Shown piece after piece: positions 16,808-25,378 of a DNA stretch of 64,000 nt. Position 1 is the stretch's first letter. Each line of letters begins with the position of its first letter. The stretch spans positions 2,613,687-2,677,686 of the forward strand of contig NZ_KB910518.1 in assembly GCF_000374185.1 (NCBI RefSeq). Direction: 5' to 3'. The notes beneath the pieces are model-generated. The model did not search any database, had not been told where the DNA came from, and was given only the letters and a program-made list of their open reading frames with translations. The translations under genes were made by a program, and so were the position numbers. Source of the stretch: Paenibacillus sp. HW567 (lineage in GTDB: Bacteria > Bacillota > Bacilli > Paenibacillales > Paenibacillaceae).

Positions 16808-16808
16808 C

Positions 16809-17828
16809 TTAGCTGCACCCCTCTATGCCTTTTTCAAGGATTCGCATGACTGCCACTGTTTCTTCGTCTTTAATCACTTTTTCTTTGCCGTGGACAATGG
16901 TCTGATACATATCGTCGTAGACCCGGGCGTAGTCCCCTTTTTCAGAGACGACCTTTTCTTCATGATACTTGCCTTCGTCATCCAGATAGGTTACAATGCC
17001 ATAATGCTCCGGCAGGTCGATCCCGAAATCAGCATGTCCCTTAGGCAGGTAAAATAATTTCAAGTGCTCCTCCTGACGGTCGATCGTTTCCTTTACGAAT
17101 ACCCCCTTCTTCCCGTACACCGCAAAGCTTGGCCGTGCTTTTAAGCGGAAAAAGCTTGATTTGATGGATACTTTAAGCGAAGGGTAAAAGAAATCCAGAT
17201 CAAAGTAATCGTTCATTCTCCCGGGACCCAGCAATTGCCGAACATCATAATTAATGGATTCCGGAGCGCCAAAATAGGAAATTGCCTGGTCAACCGTATG
17301 AACTCCATGTCCGTACAAGTAACTGTTAAACTTAGAAAATTGCGTCACCGAAAGCGGAGTTTCCGGGCGGTAATAATCATAATTGAATTCTACCTCCAGC
17401 AGCTCGCCAAGCTTGCCTGATTCAATTACTTTTTGGGTAGTGAGGAAATCCGAATCGTAACGTCTGTTCTGATAGCATTGTATGATCAGCTTCTTCTCCT
17501 TGGCGTATTGAAAGATCGACACCGCTTCATCTGTGGTTAACATAAAAGGCTTCTCCACAAGCACATGCTTCCCGTGGTCCAGCGCCATTTTGGCATAAGC
17601 ATAATGGGAGTCAATATGTGTGCAGACAACGATCAATTGAATTTCCGGATCATTCATTATTGCATCAATATCATTGGTGTAAAGAACGCCTGGTGCCTTC
17701 TCCCACTCGCTTTTATCTGGATTGCGGGCGTAAATGGCCTTCACTTTCAAATGATCCCGGTTCATGGAAAAAGGCAGATGATAACGGTTCGTGCTTTTGC
17801 CATTCCCGATATATCCAATGGTCAGCAT
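16809..17828 (-). CDS. Gfo/Idh/MocA family dehydrogenase, YhhX-like
   Basis: A 339-aa dehydrogenase with strong resemblance in memory to Escherichia coli YhhX: TIGYIGNGKSTNRYHLPF at the N-terminus, VVCTHIDSHYAYAKMAL near residue 72, GKHVLVEKPFMLT near 92, CYQNRRYDSDFLT near 122 and YGHGVHTVDQAISYFG near 170. The track of open frame begins 30 codons earlier, but GGGGGA six bases before the ATG at 17828 marks the start. It is the first gene of a two-gene operon, opposite an RpiR regulator. The substrate is probably a sugar or polyol derivative; I cannot name it. Confidence 0.87.
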   Translation of the reverse strand: MLTIGYIGNGKSTNRYHLPFSMNRDHLKVKAIYARNPDKSEWEKAPGVLYTNDIDAIMNDPEIQLIVVCTHIDSHYAYAKMALDHGKHVLVEKPFMLTTDEAVSIFQYAKEKKLIIQCYQNRRYDSDFLTTQKVIESGKLGELLEVEFNYDYYRPETPLSVTQFSKFNSYLYGHGVHTVDQAISYFGAPESINYDVRQLLGPGRMNDYFDLDFFYPSLKVSIKSSFFRLKARPSFAVYGKKGVFVKETIDRQEEHLKLFYLPKGHADFGIDLPEHYGIVTYLDDEGKYHEEKVVSEKGDYARVYDDMYQTIVHGKEKVIKDEETVAVMRILEKGIEGCS

Positions 17829-17974
17829 GTTCATTCCCCCTATGGTGTTGTTTCCTTTATTATAAAAGAAGAAGGCCGGACGTAACAGATTTGCCGGCAA
17901 AACGGTACAATCGACCAATTCCTTGACTCCAAGGCGGTTGATTTTTGAACAAAATGTTTATTGAGGTGAAGCTG

Positions 17975-18835
17975 TTGAGAATACTGCTGCAATTAACGGA
18001 GATGCCTAACTTTACCCCAAATGAGAAAAGCATCGCCGCCTATATTTTGACTCACAAGGAGAGCATGCTGCATTTGAATATTCAGGAGCTGGCAAAGGCA
18101 ACCTATACTTCGCATTCAGCGATTAACCGGTTAACGCACAAACTGGGTTTATCCGGCTTCAAGGAGTTCATCATCAATCTGGCCCGTGAATTCCAGCAAA
18201 GTACCCAAAGTATTTCCAGCGTTGATCCCAACTATCCGTTCGGTCTGGAGGAATCTCCCCTTCAAGTGGCGAAGGAAATTGCCGAATTAATGAAGGAAAC
18301 TATGGATAAAAGCTTTACCTTCATGGACGATGAACTGCTGGCACAGACCGCCGCGCTGCTGGATCAAGCTGCAAGGATCTTTATCTATGCCGTCGGCGAT
18401 TCCCAAATCCGGGCGAAAAGCTTTCAGAACAAATTGATTAAAATCAACAAATACGCAGTAATTGCCACCGAGCTGTCGGAGTGGGCTTACCATACAGCTA
18501 ATCTCACAGTTGAGGATTGCGCGATCTTCCTGACCTACCATGGCCAGTCGCCGATGTACGTACAAGCCGCGCAGTATTTCTCCCGTGAAAAAATCCCTTT
18601 TATCACGATTACGGCCTCACATCAAAGTGAATTGGCCAAGCTCAGTAATCTGTGTATCTATGTGCCTAACGATGAAGAAAAGCATGCCAAAATCGGCACA
18701 TTTTCCTCCCAAATCGCCTTCGAATACGTACTGAACGTGATTTATTCCTGTATCTATAAAATTTCTTATGCGAAAAACAGGGAATCCGCAGCGCGGCCGT
18801 TCAGGAGCATCACCCCTAAGCAAGATGAAGAATGA
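17975..18835 (+). CDS. RpiR family transcriptional regulator
   Basis: A 286-aa regulator. The N-terminal HTH_6 domain (residues 1-75) has FTPNEKSIAAYILTH and LAKATYTSHSAINRLTHKLGLSGFKEF. The C-terminal SIS sugar-phosphate-binding domain (about 110-240) has IFIYAVGDSQIRAKSF and AIFLTYHGQSPMYVQAA. GAGGTG six bases before a TTG at 17975 is the best start signal; the open frame reaches back to 17945. It is divergent from the two Gfo/Idh/MocA genes with a 146-bp shared control region, so it likely regulates them in response to a phosphorylated sugar. Confidence 0.87.
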   Translation: MRILLQLTEMPNFTPNEKSIAAYILTHKESMLHLNIQELAKATYTSHSAINRLTHKLGLSGFKEFIINLAREFQQSTQSISSVDPNYPFGLEESPLQVAKEIAELMKETMDKSFTFMDDELLAQTAALLDQAARIFIYAVGDSQIRAKSFQNKLIKINKYAVIATELSEWAYHTANLTVEDCAIFLTYHGQSPMYVQAAQYFSREKIPFITITASHQSELAKLSNLCIYVPNDEEKHAKIGTFSSQIAFEYVLNVIYSCIYKISYAKNRESAARPFRSITPKQDEE

Positions 18836-18907
18836 ATCGACTTAAAAAGGAGCTTACCCTGGACAGTCACTATTAGATCGTCAGACCCACACCCCGCGAA
18901 CAAAGTC

Positions 18908-19133
18908 ATCTCCTGATCGGAAGATTCTACCCGGTTGTAACGGACCGAGCCGCTCTTATTTCTACTGAAAGTCATTTTTCCGAAAGTGAACGGACTCCAG
19001 AGCCTTTATGGGCGGACATTCACCCCAAATTTACCTACCGAAGTGGTGATAAGCACTTTACGGTCCGTTAAGCCCGGCAAATGTACCCCGTTCGGGACAA
19101 TAAGGGCTTAACGGTCCGTAAGGATCAGGAGGC
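18908..19133. repeat. 226-bp palindromic intergenic element, copy A
   Basis: A non-coding element also found inverted at 52195-52420, roughly 80% identical by eye over its length. Ends are inverted repeats around CTCCTGATC (18911-18918 and 19123-19132). Inside are four copies of a unit with consensus AATAAGNGCNNNNCGGTCCGTT: two inverted (18939-18961, 18989-19010) and two direct (19048-19069, 19099-19120). Within each half the units are 50-51 bp apart. The whole is therefore a large imperfect dyad that could fold as a long hairpin in RNA or DNA. It fills the 305-bp gap between the convergent RpiR and rhodanese genes. Confidence 0.8.
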
Positions 19134-19140
19134 ACCTTTT

Positions 19141-19455
19141 CTATACAACCAGCTTATCCGCCCATGCGTTCAGCCCGCCCGTCATGTTCACTACTTTAAA
19201 ACCTCTCTCATTCAAAAGCTCACAGGCGAGTCCGCTTCTGCTGCCGCTCTGACAGATCACGATGGTTTCTTGCTCAGGGTCCAGTTCGTGGAGTCTTTCC
19301 AGAAGCTGCCCCAGCGGGATATGCTTAGCTCCCTCGATATGCCCCATAGCCCATTCACCATTTTCACGGACATCCAGCATCTTAAGGGAATCTCCTTTAT
19401 TCAACTGTGCTGCTACTTCCTTCGGTATTATTGCTTTTGGAATGTTAAATGCCAT
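19141..19455 (-). CDS. single-domain rhodanese sulfurtransferase
   Basis: A 104-aa rhodanese. The persulfide-carrying cysteine is in IVICQSGSRSGLA near residue 68, in the CxxGxR loop. The upstream CH2A-type motif is MLDVRENGEWAMGHIEGAKHIPL near 26, and the end motif is MTGGLNAW. Single-domain rhodaneses pass sulfane sulfur to thiols or cyanide. GGAGAGG precedes the ATG. It lies 35 nt downstream of a CstR-type regulator gene, which matches the known cst-type arrangement for sulfide and persulfide detoxification. Confidence 0.9.
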   Translation of the reverse strand: MAFNIPKAIIPKEVAAQLNKGDSLKMLDVRENGEWAMGHIEGAKHIPLGQLLERLHELDPEQETIVICQSGSRSGLACELLNERGFKVVNMTGGLNAWADKLVV

Positions 19456-19490
19456 ACAAATCCTCTCCTTTGATTAAAAGACTTATTTTA

Positions 19491-19763
19491 TCAGTGGCTC
19501 TTTACAAGCAGTTCAATAGCCTCCTTGACCAATTTTCCAGTATCCTGGTTGCCCGCTGCCTGTTCTGCCAATATGCATTGTTGCAAGTTTTCCGCTACCA
19601 ATTGCGCTATGGCTTTATCCGACGCATTGCGAACGGCAGATAGCTGCGCGACAACCTCTTTACAGGAGTTACCTTCCTCCATCATCCGCAGTACTCCCCT
19701 AACTTGCCCCTCTATTCTCCGCAAACGGGTTTTTAGTTCATCTGTATATTGTACTTCCATCAT
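19491..19763 (-). CDS. CsoR/RcnR-family repressor, CstR (persulfide-sensing) type
   Basis: A 90-aa all-helical repressor of the DUF156 family. LKTRLRRIEGQVRGVLRMMEEG and two cysteines, in NSCKEVV near residue 34 and LQQCILAE near 63, are conserved. Copper-sensing CsoR has a histidine four residues before the second cysteine; here that position is asparagine (AENLQQC). This is the pattern of CstR, which forms di- or trisulfides between the cysteines on reaction with persulfide. The adjacent rhodanese supports that reading. A GGGG/CCCC-type operator overlaps its promoter, implying autoregulation. Confidence 0.85.
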   Translation of the reverse strand: MMEVQYTDELKTRLRRIEGQVRGVLRMMEEGNSCKEVVAQLSAVRNASDKAIAQLVAENLQQCILAEQAAGNQDTGKLVKEAIELLVKSH

Positions 19764-19796
19764 CACATCTCACCTTTCCGAGCAATTTCGTTTCAT

Positions 19797-19839
19797 ATAC
19801 CCCCAGGGGTATTATATAGCTAAAAATAATTTTGTACAA
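19797..19839 (-). promoter_or_regulatory. cstR-rhodanese promoter with CsoR/CstR-type operator
   Basis: The minus strand has TTGTAC (19839-19834), 17 bp, TATAAT (19816-19811), followed directly by the dyad ATACCCC-CA-GGGGTAT (19797-19812). GC-run dyads flanked by AT are the standard CsoR-family operator, and this one would cover the transcription start. Confidence 0.8.
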
Positions 19840-19903
19840 CCTCATGCTCCGCCACATGACGGAATGGTATAATATACCACAGTCAAAGGAGGATTATCAG
19901 TTT

Positions 19904-21889
19904 ATGGAATTAGTCTTTTTATGGGTGAAGCGCTACGGCTGTTTCAAAGAAACGGGCTTCCATTTTCACAACACGTATCAATTTGAGTATGATCTTGAAT
20001 CCAGCGGATTGCGAGTTGTGACTGGAATGGGAACATACAAGCCGAAAGATTTTTTTGGCGAAAATATATCGAATCTAAGTGTCATCGTGGGTGATAATGG
20101 CGCGGGGAAAACAACAGTTTTGAGGTTGATCCTGGACTGCCTTGCCGGAGATGAAGCTAATGTGTCCCCTTTTATAGCGGGTTTCTTCGCCCAAGATGAG
20201 CAGGAGCTGAGAATATACAACCATGAACTTCAGATCCGGAATATAGAAAGTAAAGGCATAAGGACTGTCCTTATGGACAAAATTGCATTCGAGGAATGGA
20301 TGGAGTCAACTAAATTTATCTATGTGAACAACGTGCTGGACATCCAGGATTATTCCTACAAAAAACCGGGTTATACGCATGACCTCTCCGTTGGCGGGCT
20401 AATGCGGAGAGACCACTCCAGCGGAGTGGAAAATCGTCACATTCGTCATGATGCGAACCCTATCATTCATTTTTCAAATAATGAGGTGTACAGGCAAATT
20501 GACTTCTTGTATCACTATAAGCAGGGTGAATTGGATACCGAATTTTTATTTAAGATGGTGAATAGTTTACAGGTTGAAATTACAGATAATGATTGGAATC
20601 GCAGATATCTTGCTCAATCTATCGAGAAATATTATCCACAGAAAGAGAAGCCCGGTACAGGTTCACTGACGAACTTCAGTGGGATGCCTGAGAATGAAGT
20701 CGGACAATTGCTTACGATGATTTCAGGCTCCTTCACAACAATTAGACACAACAACTTATGGAAAGTCCTCATAGCGGACCATTTGCTCATCAATGCGATC
20801 AAGGATACTGCGGAGCCGGTCACGACATCAGACAATAGGCAGCGAGAGTTAGAGTGTCTGTTGAAGGCTTATCTGCCGTTAAGTGCTAATGAGGACATTC
20901 TTACATACTGTAGAGACTATTTAGTACGGGCAGAGATTGAATTGGATAAAGAAGGTTCTGTGTTCGCAGAACGTTTAGTCCCGTACCGCGCTTTTGTGGA
21001 GTGGATGGAAGTGGAATCACGGGCGCTTGATCTGGAGATTGATGCCGCCTCTGCGTCCATCATCCGAATTATGCTTAATGATCATAATAAAGAGCGGTTT
21101 CGTGTATTTTTTGACCACTACAACAGAACCTGCTACCCCTTCTACTTCTTGAATTTCTCTTGGGGTCTAAGTACGGGCCAGAGCAATTTGTTAAGCCTCT
21201 ATTCCAGACTCCACTCTGTGTTGAAGCCAGCTAATGACGGCGGGGGGCGGAGCGATAAAGTTGTAAATCATTTGAATAAGCCTTGCACAGGTATTCTGCT
21301 CTTGATCGACGAGGCGGACTTATCTTTTCATCCAAAATGGCAGGTTCAGTACATAAGCCGTCTGCTCTACATGCTGAGAACGATCTACAAATCTGCTAAG
21401 GTACAGGTTATTCTGACCTCCCATTCCCCCATGCTGCTGTCGGATGTTCCAAAGAGCAATGTCATGTATTTACAAGAGGGTACGAATGATTCGGCAAATA
21501 ACCATGCGGAAACGTTTGGACAGAATATCTATACATTATTTAACGACGCTTTCTTTATGGACCTAAAGGTTGGAGAATTTGCTAACGGGGTCATTCAAAG
21601 TGTCGGGAATGGACTTAACGAATTGGTGCAATCGGCTATGCTGCCAGATGTAAGCGATGTGAGATCCGAACAGTTCGCTCTCCTCGAGCATTATGAATAT
21701 ATTACAGGCATCATTGGCGAGCCGGTGATCAGAAAAGCCTTCGAAACCAAGCTGCAGCGGCTTAAAGAGGCCTACCGGACGGAAAAGCTCAAGAGTGCAA
21801 TCAGTCTCTATGAGGAATTGTCGCAGGAGGACCGCGACCGGTTGATTGATTATATCATCAAGGACAATGAGAAGGATCGTGACCAATGA
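19904..21889 (+). CDS. AAA-family ATPase, Septu PtuA-like
   Basis: A 661-aa SMC/Rad50-type ATPase without a membrane segment. The P-loop IVGDNGAGKTTVLRLIL is near residue 61, an insert of about 350 residues follows, then LLLIDEADLSFHPKWQ (Walker B and D-loop region) near 464 and VILTSHSPMLLSDV near 500. This AAA_15/AAA_21 layout is that of PtuA and other OLD-like phage-defence ATPases. The frame opens at 19832, but AAAGGAGG supports the ATG at 19904. The next gene, an HNH nuclease, overlaps by 4 bp, so both are made together. The pair probably aborts or blocks phage infection by nucleic acid cleavage; that role is inference from gene pairing. Confidence 0.82.
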   Translation: MELVFLWVKRYGCFKETGFHFHNTYQFEYDLESSGLRVVTGMGTYKPKDFFGENISNLSVIVGDNGAGKTTVLRLILDCLAGDEANVSPFIAGFFAQDEQELRIYNHELQIRNIESKGIRTVLMDKIAFEEWMESTKFIYVNNVLDIQDYSYKKPGYTHDLSVGGLMRRDHSSGVENRHIRHDANPIIHFSNNEVYRQIDFLYHYKQGELDTEFLFKMVNSLQVEITDNDWNRRYLAQSIEKYYPQKEKPGTGSLTNFSGMPENEVGQLLTMISGSFTTIRHNNLWKVLIADHLLINAIKDTAEPVTTSDNRQRELECLLKAYLPLSANEDILTYCRDYLVRAEIELDKEGSVFAERLVPYRAFVEWMEVESRALDLEIDAASASIIRIMLNDHNKERFRVFFDHYNRTCYPFYFLNFSWGLSTGQSNLLSLYSRLHSVLKPANDGGGRSDKVVNHLNKPCTGILLLIDEADLSFHPKWQVQYISRLLYMLRTIYKSAKVQVILTSHSPMLLSDVPKSNVMYLQEGTNDSANNHAETFGQNIYTLFNDAFFMDLKVGEFANGVIQSVGNGLNELVQSAMLPDVSDVRSEQFALLEHYEYITGIIGEPVIRKAFETKLQRLKEAYRTEKLKSAISLYEELSQEDRDRLIDYIIKDNEKDRDQ

Positions 21890-23181
21890 GGAAAATCCAA
21901 TTATCCGCAAAAGCTGTAAAAACACATTTGAGATATTTTAAGAGGAAGATCAATCCAGCTCTTAAAGAAGAACGAAGCAATCCTGCTTACATCCCAACTT
22001 CTAAAATATTAAGCGAATTGAAAGCGAAGATGAATTTGCCGTGGAATGAGCAACAAATCCGCAATGAATTCATGAGCCAGCACCGTTTGTTTTTAGAGTA
22101 CGTGGAAAGGAACTACAGAGCTTTCGCAATAGGCAAACTAAAGGATTTAGAAAACCTGGATGCAGTGATTCAGCGGGACTTCCCGCTAGTTTATCAAATG
22201 ATCCGTCTTAAAGAGCGTTCCTACTCCGAGCATCTGAATAAGCTGTTCGGCTATCAGCGGTTTAAGGTCAAGGATTTTTTTTACTACATCAAGAAAAAAG
22301 CCCTGGATAATATCGGAATGGACCGGTATTCTTCCAGAGCGCAGATAGAAATTGTTAACATCCTTAAGGCGAATTATCCTAAGCTAAGTAAAGAAATCGG
22401 GCTCTGCCTTGGTCAAGGCACGCTTAATGCCGCAGAGTGTGGACAGCAATTTCAAAAGCTGAAGCAGCTCAACATCAGCATGGATAATTTCAGACAGATG
22501 GATATTTTTCAAAAGGAATGGAACGATTATCATTTCGTGATGGAAAGCGGAATCCGCGTGTGTCCCTATTGCAACCGCCAGTATATTACCCCCATCCTCT
22601 CTGATAACGGGAAAATGCGGGCAGATATCGACCACTTCCTGCCGAAGTGCGATTATCCTTACTTCTCCATGTCGCTCTATAACCTCGTGCCGGTCTGCAA
22701 ATCATGCAATCAAGCCTTGAAGGGTGACCGGAAGTTCACCTTTGCCAACATTAGCCCTTATGAGGAGCATATTGGCGAGCATTTCCGGTTCGAAGCGGAT
22801 GTGCTGACGTTTGAAGTATCGACAGTAACGAACAGCTTGGGTGCAGCGGAGCAGCACTTGGATATTTTCAAGATAGAATCATTGTATAATTATCACCGGA
22901 ATCAAGTCGAAGAGCTTGTGAAGAAAAGAAAAGCCTATCCCGATGATTATATTCATGACCTGTACGAGAAGAACAAAGCCTACTTTAACAGTGAGCTTGA
23001 GATCAAGCAAATCATTGTCGGGTATATTGATGACGAGAGCAGGCTGAACGATGAAGCTTTCTTGAAATTCAGGCGTGACCTGGCAGAGCAGCTTGGCTTT
23101 CTGAGTGGAAACAGCCGTTCCAGGATCGGCAAGCTTAAAAATATAGTTGCGGGCCCCCGGCAGACACGTCCAATTCCTTAA
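21886..23181 (+). CDS. HNH endonuclease, Septu PtuB-like
   Basis: A 431-aa protein with a central HNH domain: CPYCNRQY near residue 226, DIDHFLPKCDYPY near 247 and NLVPVCKSCNQALKG near 266. It thus has two zinc cysteine pairs around the DH and N of the catalytic motif. The N-terminal 200 residues are charged and helical, and the C-terminal 150 are unassigned. The start overlaps the ATPase stop (ATGA). An ATPase/HNH pair is the defining content of Septu defence; PtuB proteins are often shorter, so this may be a divergent subtype. The stop codon overlaps that of the convergent amidohydrolase gene. Confidence 0.82.
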   Translation: MRKIQLSAKAVKTHLRYFKRKINPALKEERSNPAYIPTSKILSELKAKMNLPWNEQQIRNEFMSQHRLFLEYVERNYRAFAIGKLKDLENLDAVIQRDFPLVYQMIRLKERSYSEHLNKLFGYQRFKVKDFFYYIKKKALDNIGMDRYSSRAQIEIVNILKANYPKLSKEIGLCLGQGTLNAAECGQQFQKLKQLNISMDNFRQMDIFQKEWNDYHFVMESGIRVCPYCNRQYITPILSDNGKMRADIDHFLPKCDYPYFSMSLYNLVPVCKSCNQALKGDRKFTFANISPYEEHIGEHFRFEADVLTFEVSTVTNSLGAAEQHLDIFKIESLYNYHRNQVEELVKKRKAYPDDYIHDLYEKNKAYFNSELEIKQIIVGYIDDESRLNDEAFLKFRRDLAEQLGFLSGNSRSRIGKLKNIVAGPRQTRPIP

Positions 23182-24317
23182 ATATCCGCCCCCGTAATAA
23201 CAGAAACGATGCTGGTGCGGAGCTGCTCCGCATTTGACGCTTGGTACGGATCGGCGTTGAAGATAATCGCATCGGCAATGTAGCCTTCTGCAATACGTCC
23301 CAGCTCGTTGCCGCTTCCCAGAATCTCTGCGGCATTGCCGGTGGCTGACTGCCACGCTTCTGTACGGGTCAAGCCATACTCCATCAGCGTATCTAGCTCC
23401 TGAAGGTTGTACCCGTGGAGCGCAGGTGTGGCATAATCCGTACCGAATCCAAGACGGACTCCTGCCCGTTTGGCATAGTCAATGGCTTTCGAGTGAGCTT
23501 CGGCGGCGCGGGCGGCCCGCTCGCAAATTACCTGGTTCAGCGCCAGCACGCTTTTGGGATCTGCGGCTATGCGGTAGATCGAAGTTGTAGGTACATAAGC
23601 TGTCCCCGACTCAGCAAGTCTGCCTGCTTGATCTGCTGTCAGGAACATGCCGTGCTCTATAGATTCCACACCAGCATGGATAGACCAATCAACTGTCACC
23701 CCACCCCAGGTATGAACCAGGACCTTTTTGTGATGGTCATGCGCGTTCCGCACAATAAAAGCGAACTCTTCCTCCGAAAAATTCGGATCAAGCACTTGTT
23801 CGGTAGGCGCTCCAAGACCGCCAGTGGCCATGATTTTGATCCAGCCTGCTCCTGTAGCGAAGATTTCTGCCATCCGGTGCTCTAAATGCTGAAGGCCGCG
23901 GGCATCCCCTGCGCCAAGCATATCGCTGCTGGTCTGTACCCGCAGCGGCTGCTGATAGTGCTGCACAAGATGCTGAATCGTGCTCGGCAGAATCCCGCCC
24001 GCATCGCGCGCAGTCGTTACACCGGTCCGCAGTGTCGCTTCAAAGGCTTTGGCCTGCATAGCCTCAACCTCGCCGCTGCTCCGTTTCAATTGGTCAGCAT
24101 GGTCGAAGTCTGTCCAGGCCAGATGCGTGTGAAGATCAATTACACCCGGACTTATCCATAATTGTGAGGCAGGTTGAGGTGACTCCTCATACGGCTTCGA
24201 GCCTTCAACAATGGATGAGAACCGTCCTTCCTTAATCACAATGTCAAACCGTTTCCCTGTGGTGCCGGCGATAGCAATATTCTTGTAGGTTTGCAGCTCT
24301 GGATGCTTAATGATCAT
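23178..24317 (-). CDS. metal-dependent amidohydrolase, imidazolonepropionase/prolidase-like
   Basis: A 379-aa cytoplasmic amidohydrolase-superfamily enzyme. Metal ligands appear in order: GVIDLHTHLAW near residue 62, the lysine of GWIKIMATGG near 165, VLVHTWGG near 202, SIEHGMFL near 222, and the aspartate in LGFGTDYATPALHG near 296. Close families hydrolyse Xaa-Pro or N-acyl dipeptides or imidazolone rings. The start is the ATG at 24317, six bases after GGGGGG. It is the last gene of a seven-gene importer operon, so it probably cleaves the imported compound. Confidence 0.85.
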   Translation of the reverse strand: MIIKHPELQTYKNIAIAGTTGKRFDIVIKEGRFSSIVEGSKPYEESPQPASQLWISPGVIDLHTHLAWTDFDHADQLKRSSGEVEAMQAKAFEATLRTGVTTARDAGGILPSTIQHLVQHYQQPLRVQTSSDMLGAGDARGLQHLEHRMAEIFATGAGWIKIMATGGLGAPTEQVLDPNFSEEEFAFIVRNAHDHHKKVLVHTWGGVTVDWSIHAGVESIEHGMFLTADQAGRLAESGTAYVPTTSIYRIAADPKSVLALNQVICERAARAAEAHSKAIDYAKRAGVRLGFGTDYATPALHGYNLQELDTLMEYGLTRTEAWQSATGNAAEILGSGNELGRIAEGYIADAIIFNADPYQASNAEQLRTSIVSVITGADI

Positions 24318-24319
24318 GT

Positions 24320-25378
24320 TCATTCCCCCCAAGCCAGCCGAACAGCCGTTATGGCATGGTCAGGCTCCTGATGTAACAATTGAGCGAGTGTAGTCACAGC
24401 TTCTTCCACGCTTTGCCGGCTAGCCTTCGCTCCAAAATGGTTGATACGCAGAAGCTGGCCGAATAATTCTCCGTCCCCTGGAGCCACGATGCCAATAGGC
24501 TGATCTATAAGCAATTTCTGCTCCCCGGCAATTCTAACCGTCGTTGTCAGCGTTGAGTAATGACTGCTATCCTTTTGCCACGGCGTAAGCCCCAATGCCT
24601 GAATACCGGCAATGGCTGAGGCGGCTGTCCGTTCATGACGCTTGATTACCTGCTCCAGCCCCTCCTCTTCAATTTGTGTCAAAGCCGAAATCAGGGCTCT
24701 GGCCTCAAGAGTTGGAATGTTGGGCGGAACACGTAACGGTGCAGCGCCGCCTGAAGATGGTCTCAAATCCAGCAAGGACAGAATCGAGTTGCGCGGCGCC
24801 TCCGGGTTAGACGCAAGGAAATCCCAGCCGCGCGGCGAGATGCTTACGGCACTTACGCCGTTTGGCCCGGACAGGGCTTTTTGCGCACCCATCACTGCAA
24901 AATCGACTTCCCATTCATCCACCAGCAGGGTTTCTCCCCCGACTGCCGACACGGAGTCCGTCACTGTAATGAGGTTGTTATCCTGGGCGAGCTTGAATAT
25001 TGCCTGGGCGGGATTAGACCCGCCTGTAACCACTTCTGCCTGCACAAAGGAAATAGCGCAGGGCTTGAACTGCTCAATCGCGGAAGCAACCTTCTCTGCA
25101 GTAACCACCTCGTCAAAGGAAACCTTCACCTCTACAACCGTTGCTCCGCCGCGCTTAAGCCATTCTCCGAATAGACTGCCATAAGGTCCGGTTACTACGT
25201 TTAGAATGGTACGCCCCGGCGCAGCTATTCCTGCGGCCACCGCCTCAATCCCTAAGATAGCCTCACCAGGGATGATGAGCGGGGGATGCTGGGTAGACAA
25301 TAGCTTGGAGAGCAACTGCGTAAGCGTATTGAACTCGGTAATTGAAAGCGGGATAAATCCTTTATGTTCTTGGTTCAT
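24320..25378 (-). CDS. class V PLP aminotransferase
   Basis: A 352-aa PLP enzyme of the alanine-glyoxylate/phosphoserine/pyridoxamine aminotransferase group. Visible features are GEAILGIEAVAAGIAAPG near residue 38, VTDSVSAVGGETLLVDEWEVDFAVMGAQKALSGPNG near 140-170, where K of AQKAL should bind PLP, and a C-terminal HFGAKASRQSVEEAVTTL. AGGAGG precedes the ATG. It overlaps the upstream ABC ATPase gene by 17 bp and its stop precedes the amidohydrolase start by 2 nt. Within the importer operon it likely deaminates the amino acid released from the imported substrate. Confidence 0.85.
   Translation of the reverse strand: MNQEHKGFIPLSITEFNTLTQLLSKLLSTQHPPLIIPGEAILGIEAVAAGIAAPGRTILNVVTGPYGSLFGEWLKRGGATVVEVKVSFDEVVTAEKVASAIEQFKPCAISFVQAEVVTGGSNPAQAIFKLAQDNNLITVTDSVSAVGGETLLVDEWEVDFAVMGAQKALSGPNGVSAVSISPRGWDFLASNPEAPRNSILSLLDLRPSSGGAAPLRVPPNIPTLEARALISALTQIEEEGLEQVIKRHERTAASAIAGIQALGLTPWQKDSSHYSTLTTTVRIAGEQKLLIDQPIGIVAPGDGELFGQLLRINHFGAKASRQSVEEAVTTLAQLLHQEPDHAITAVRLAWGE

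Noticed and set aside
19904..23181. Retron-associated ATPase/HNH effector pair.
   Set aside because: No reverse transcriptase gene and no msr/msd-like repeat are present beside the pair, so a plain Septu-like call is better.
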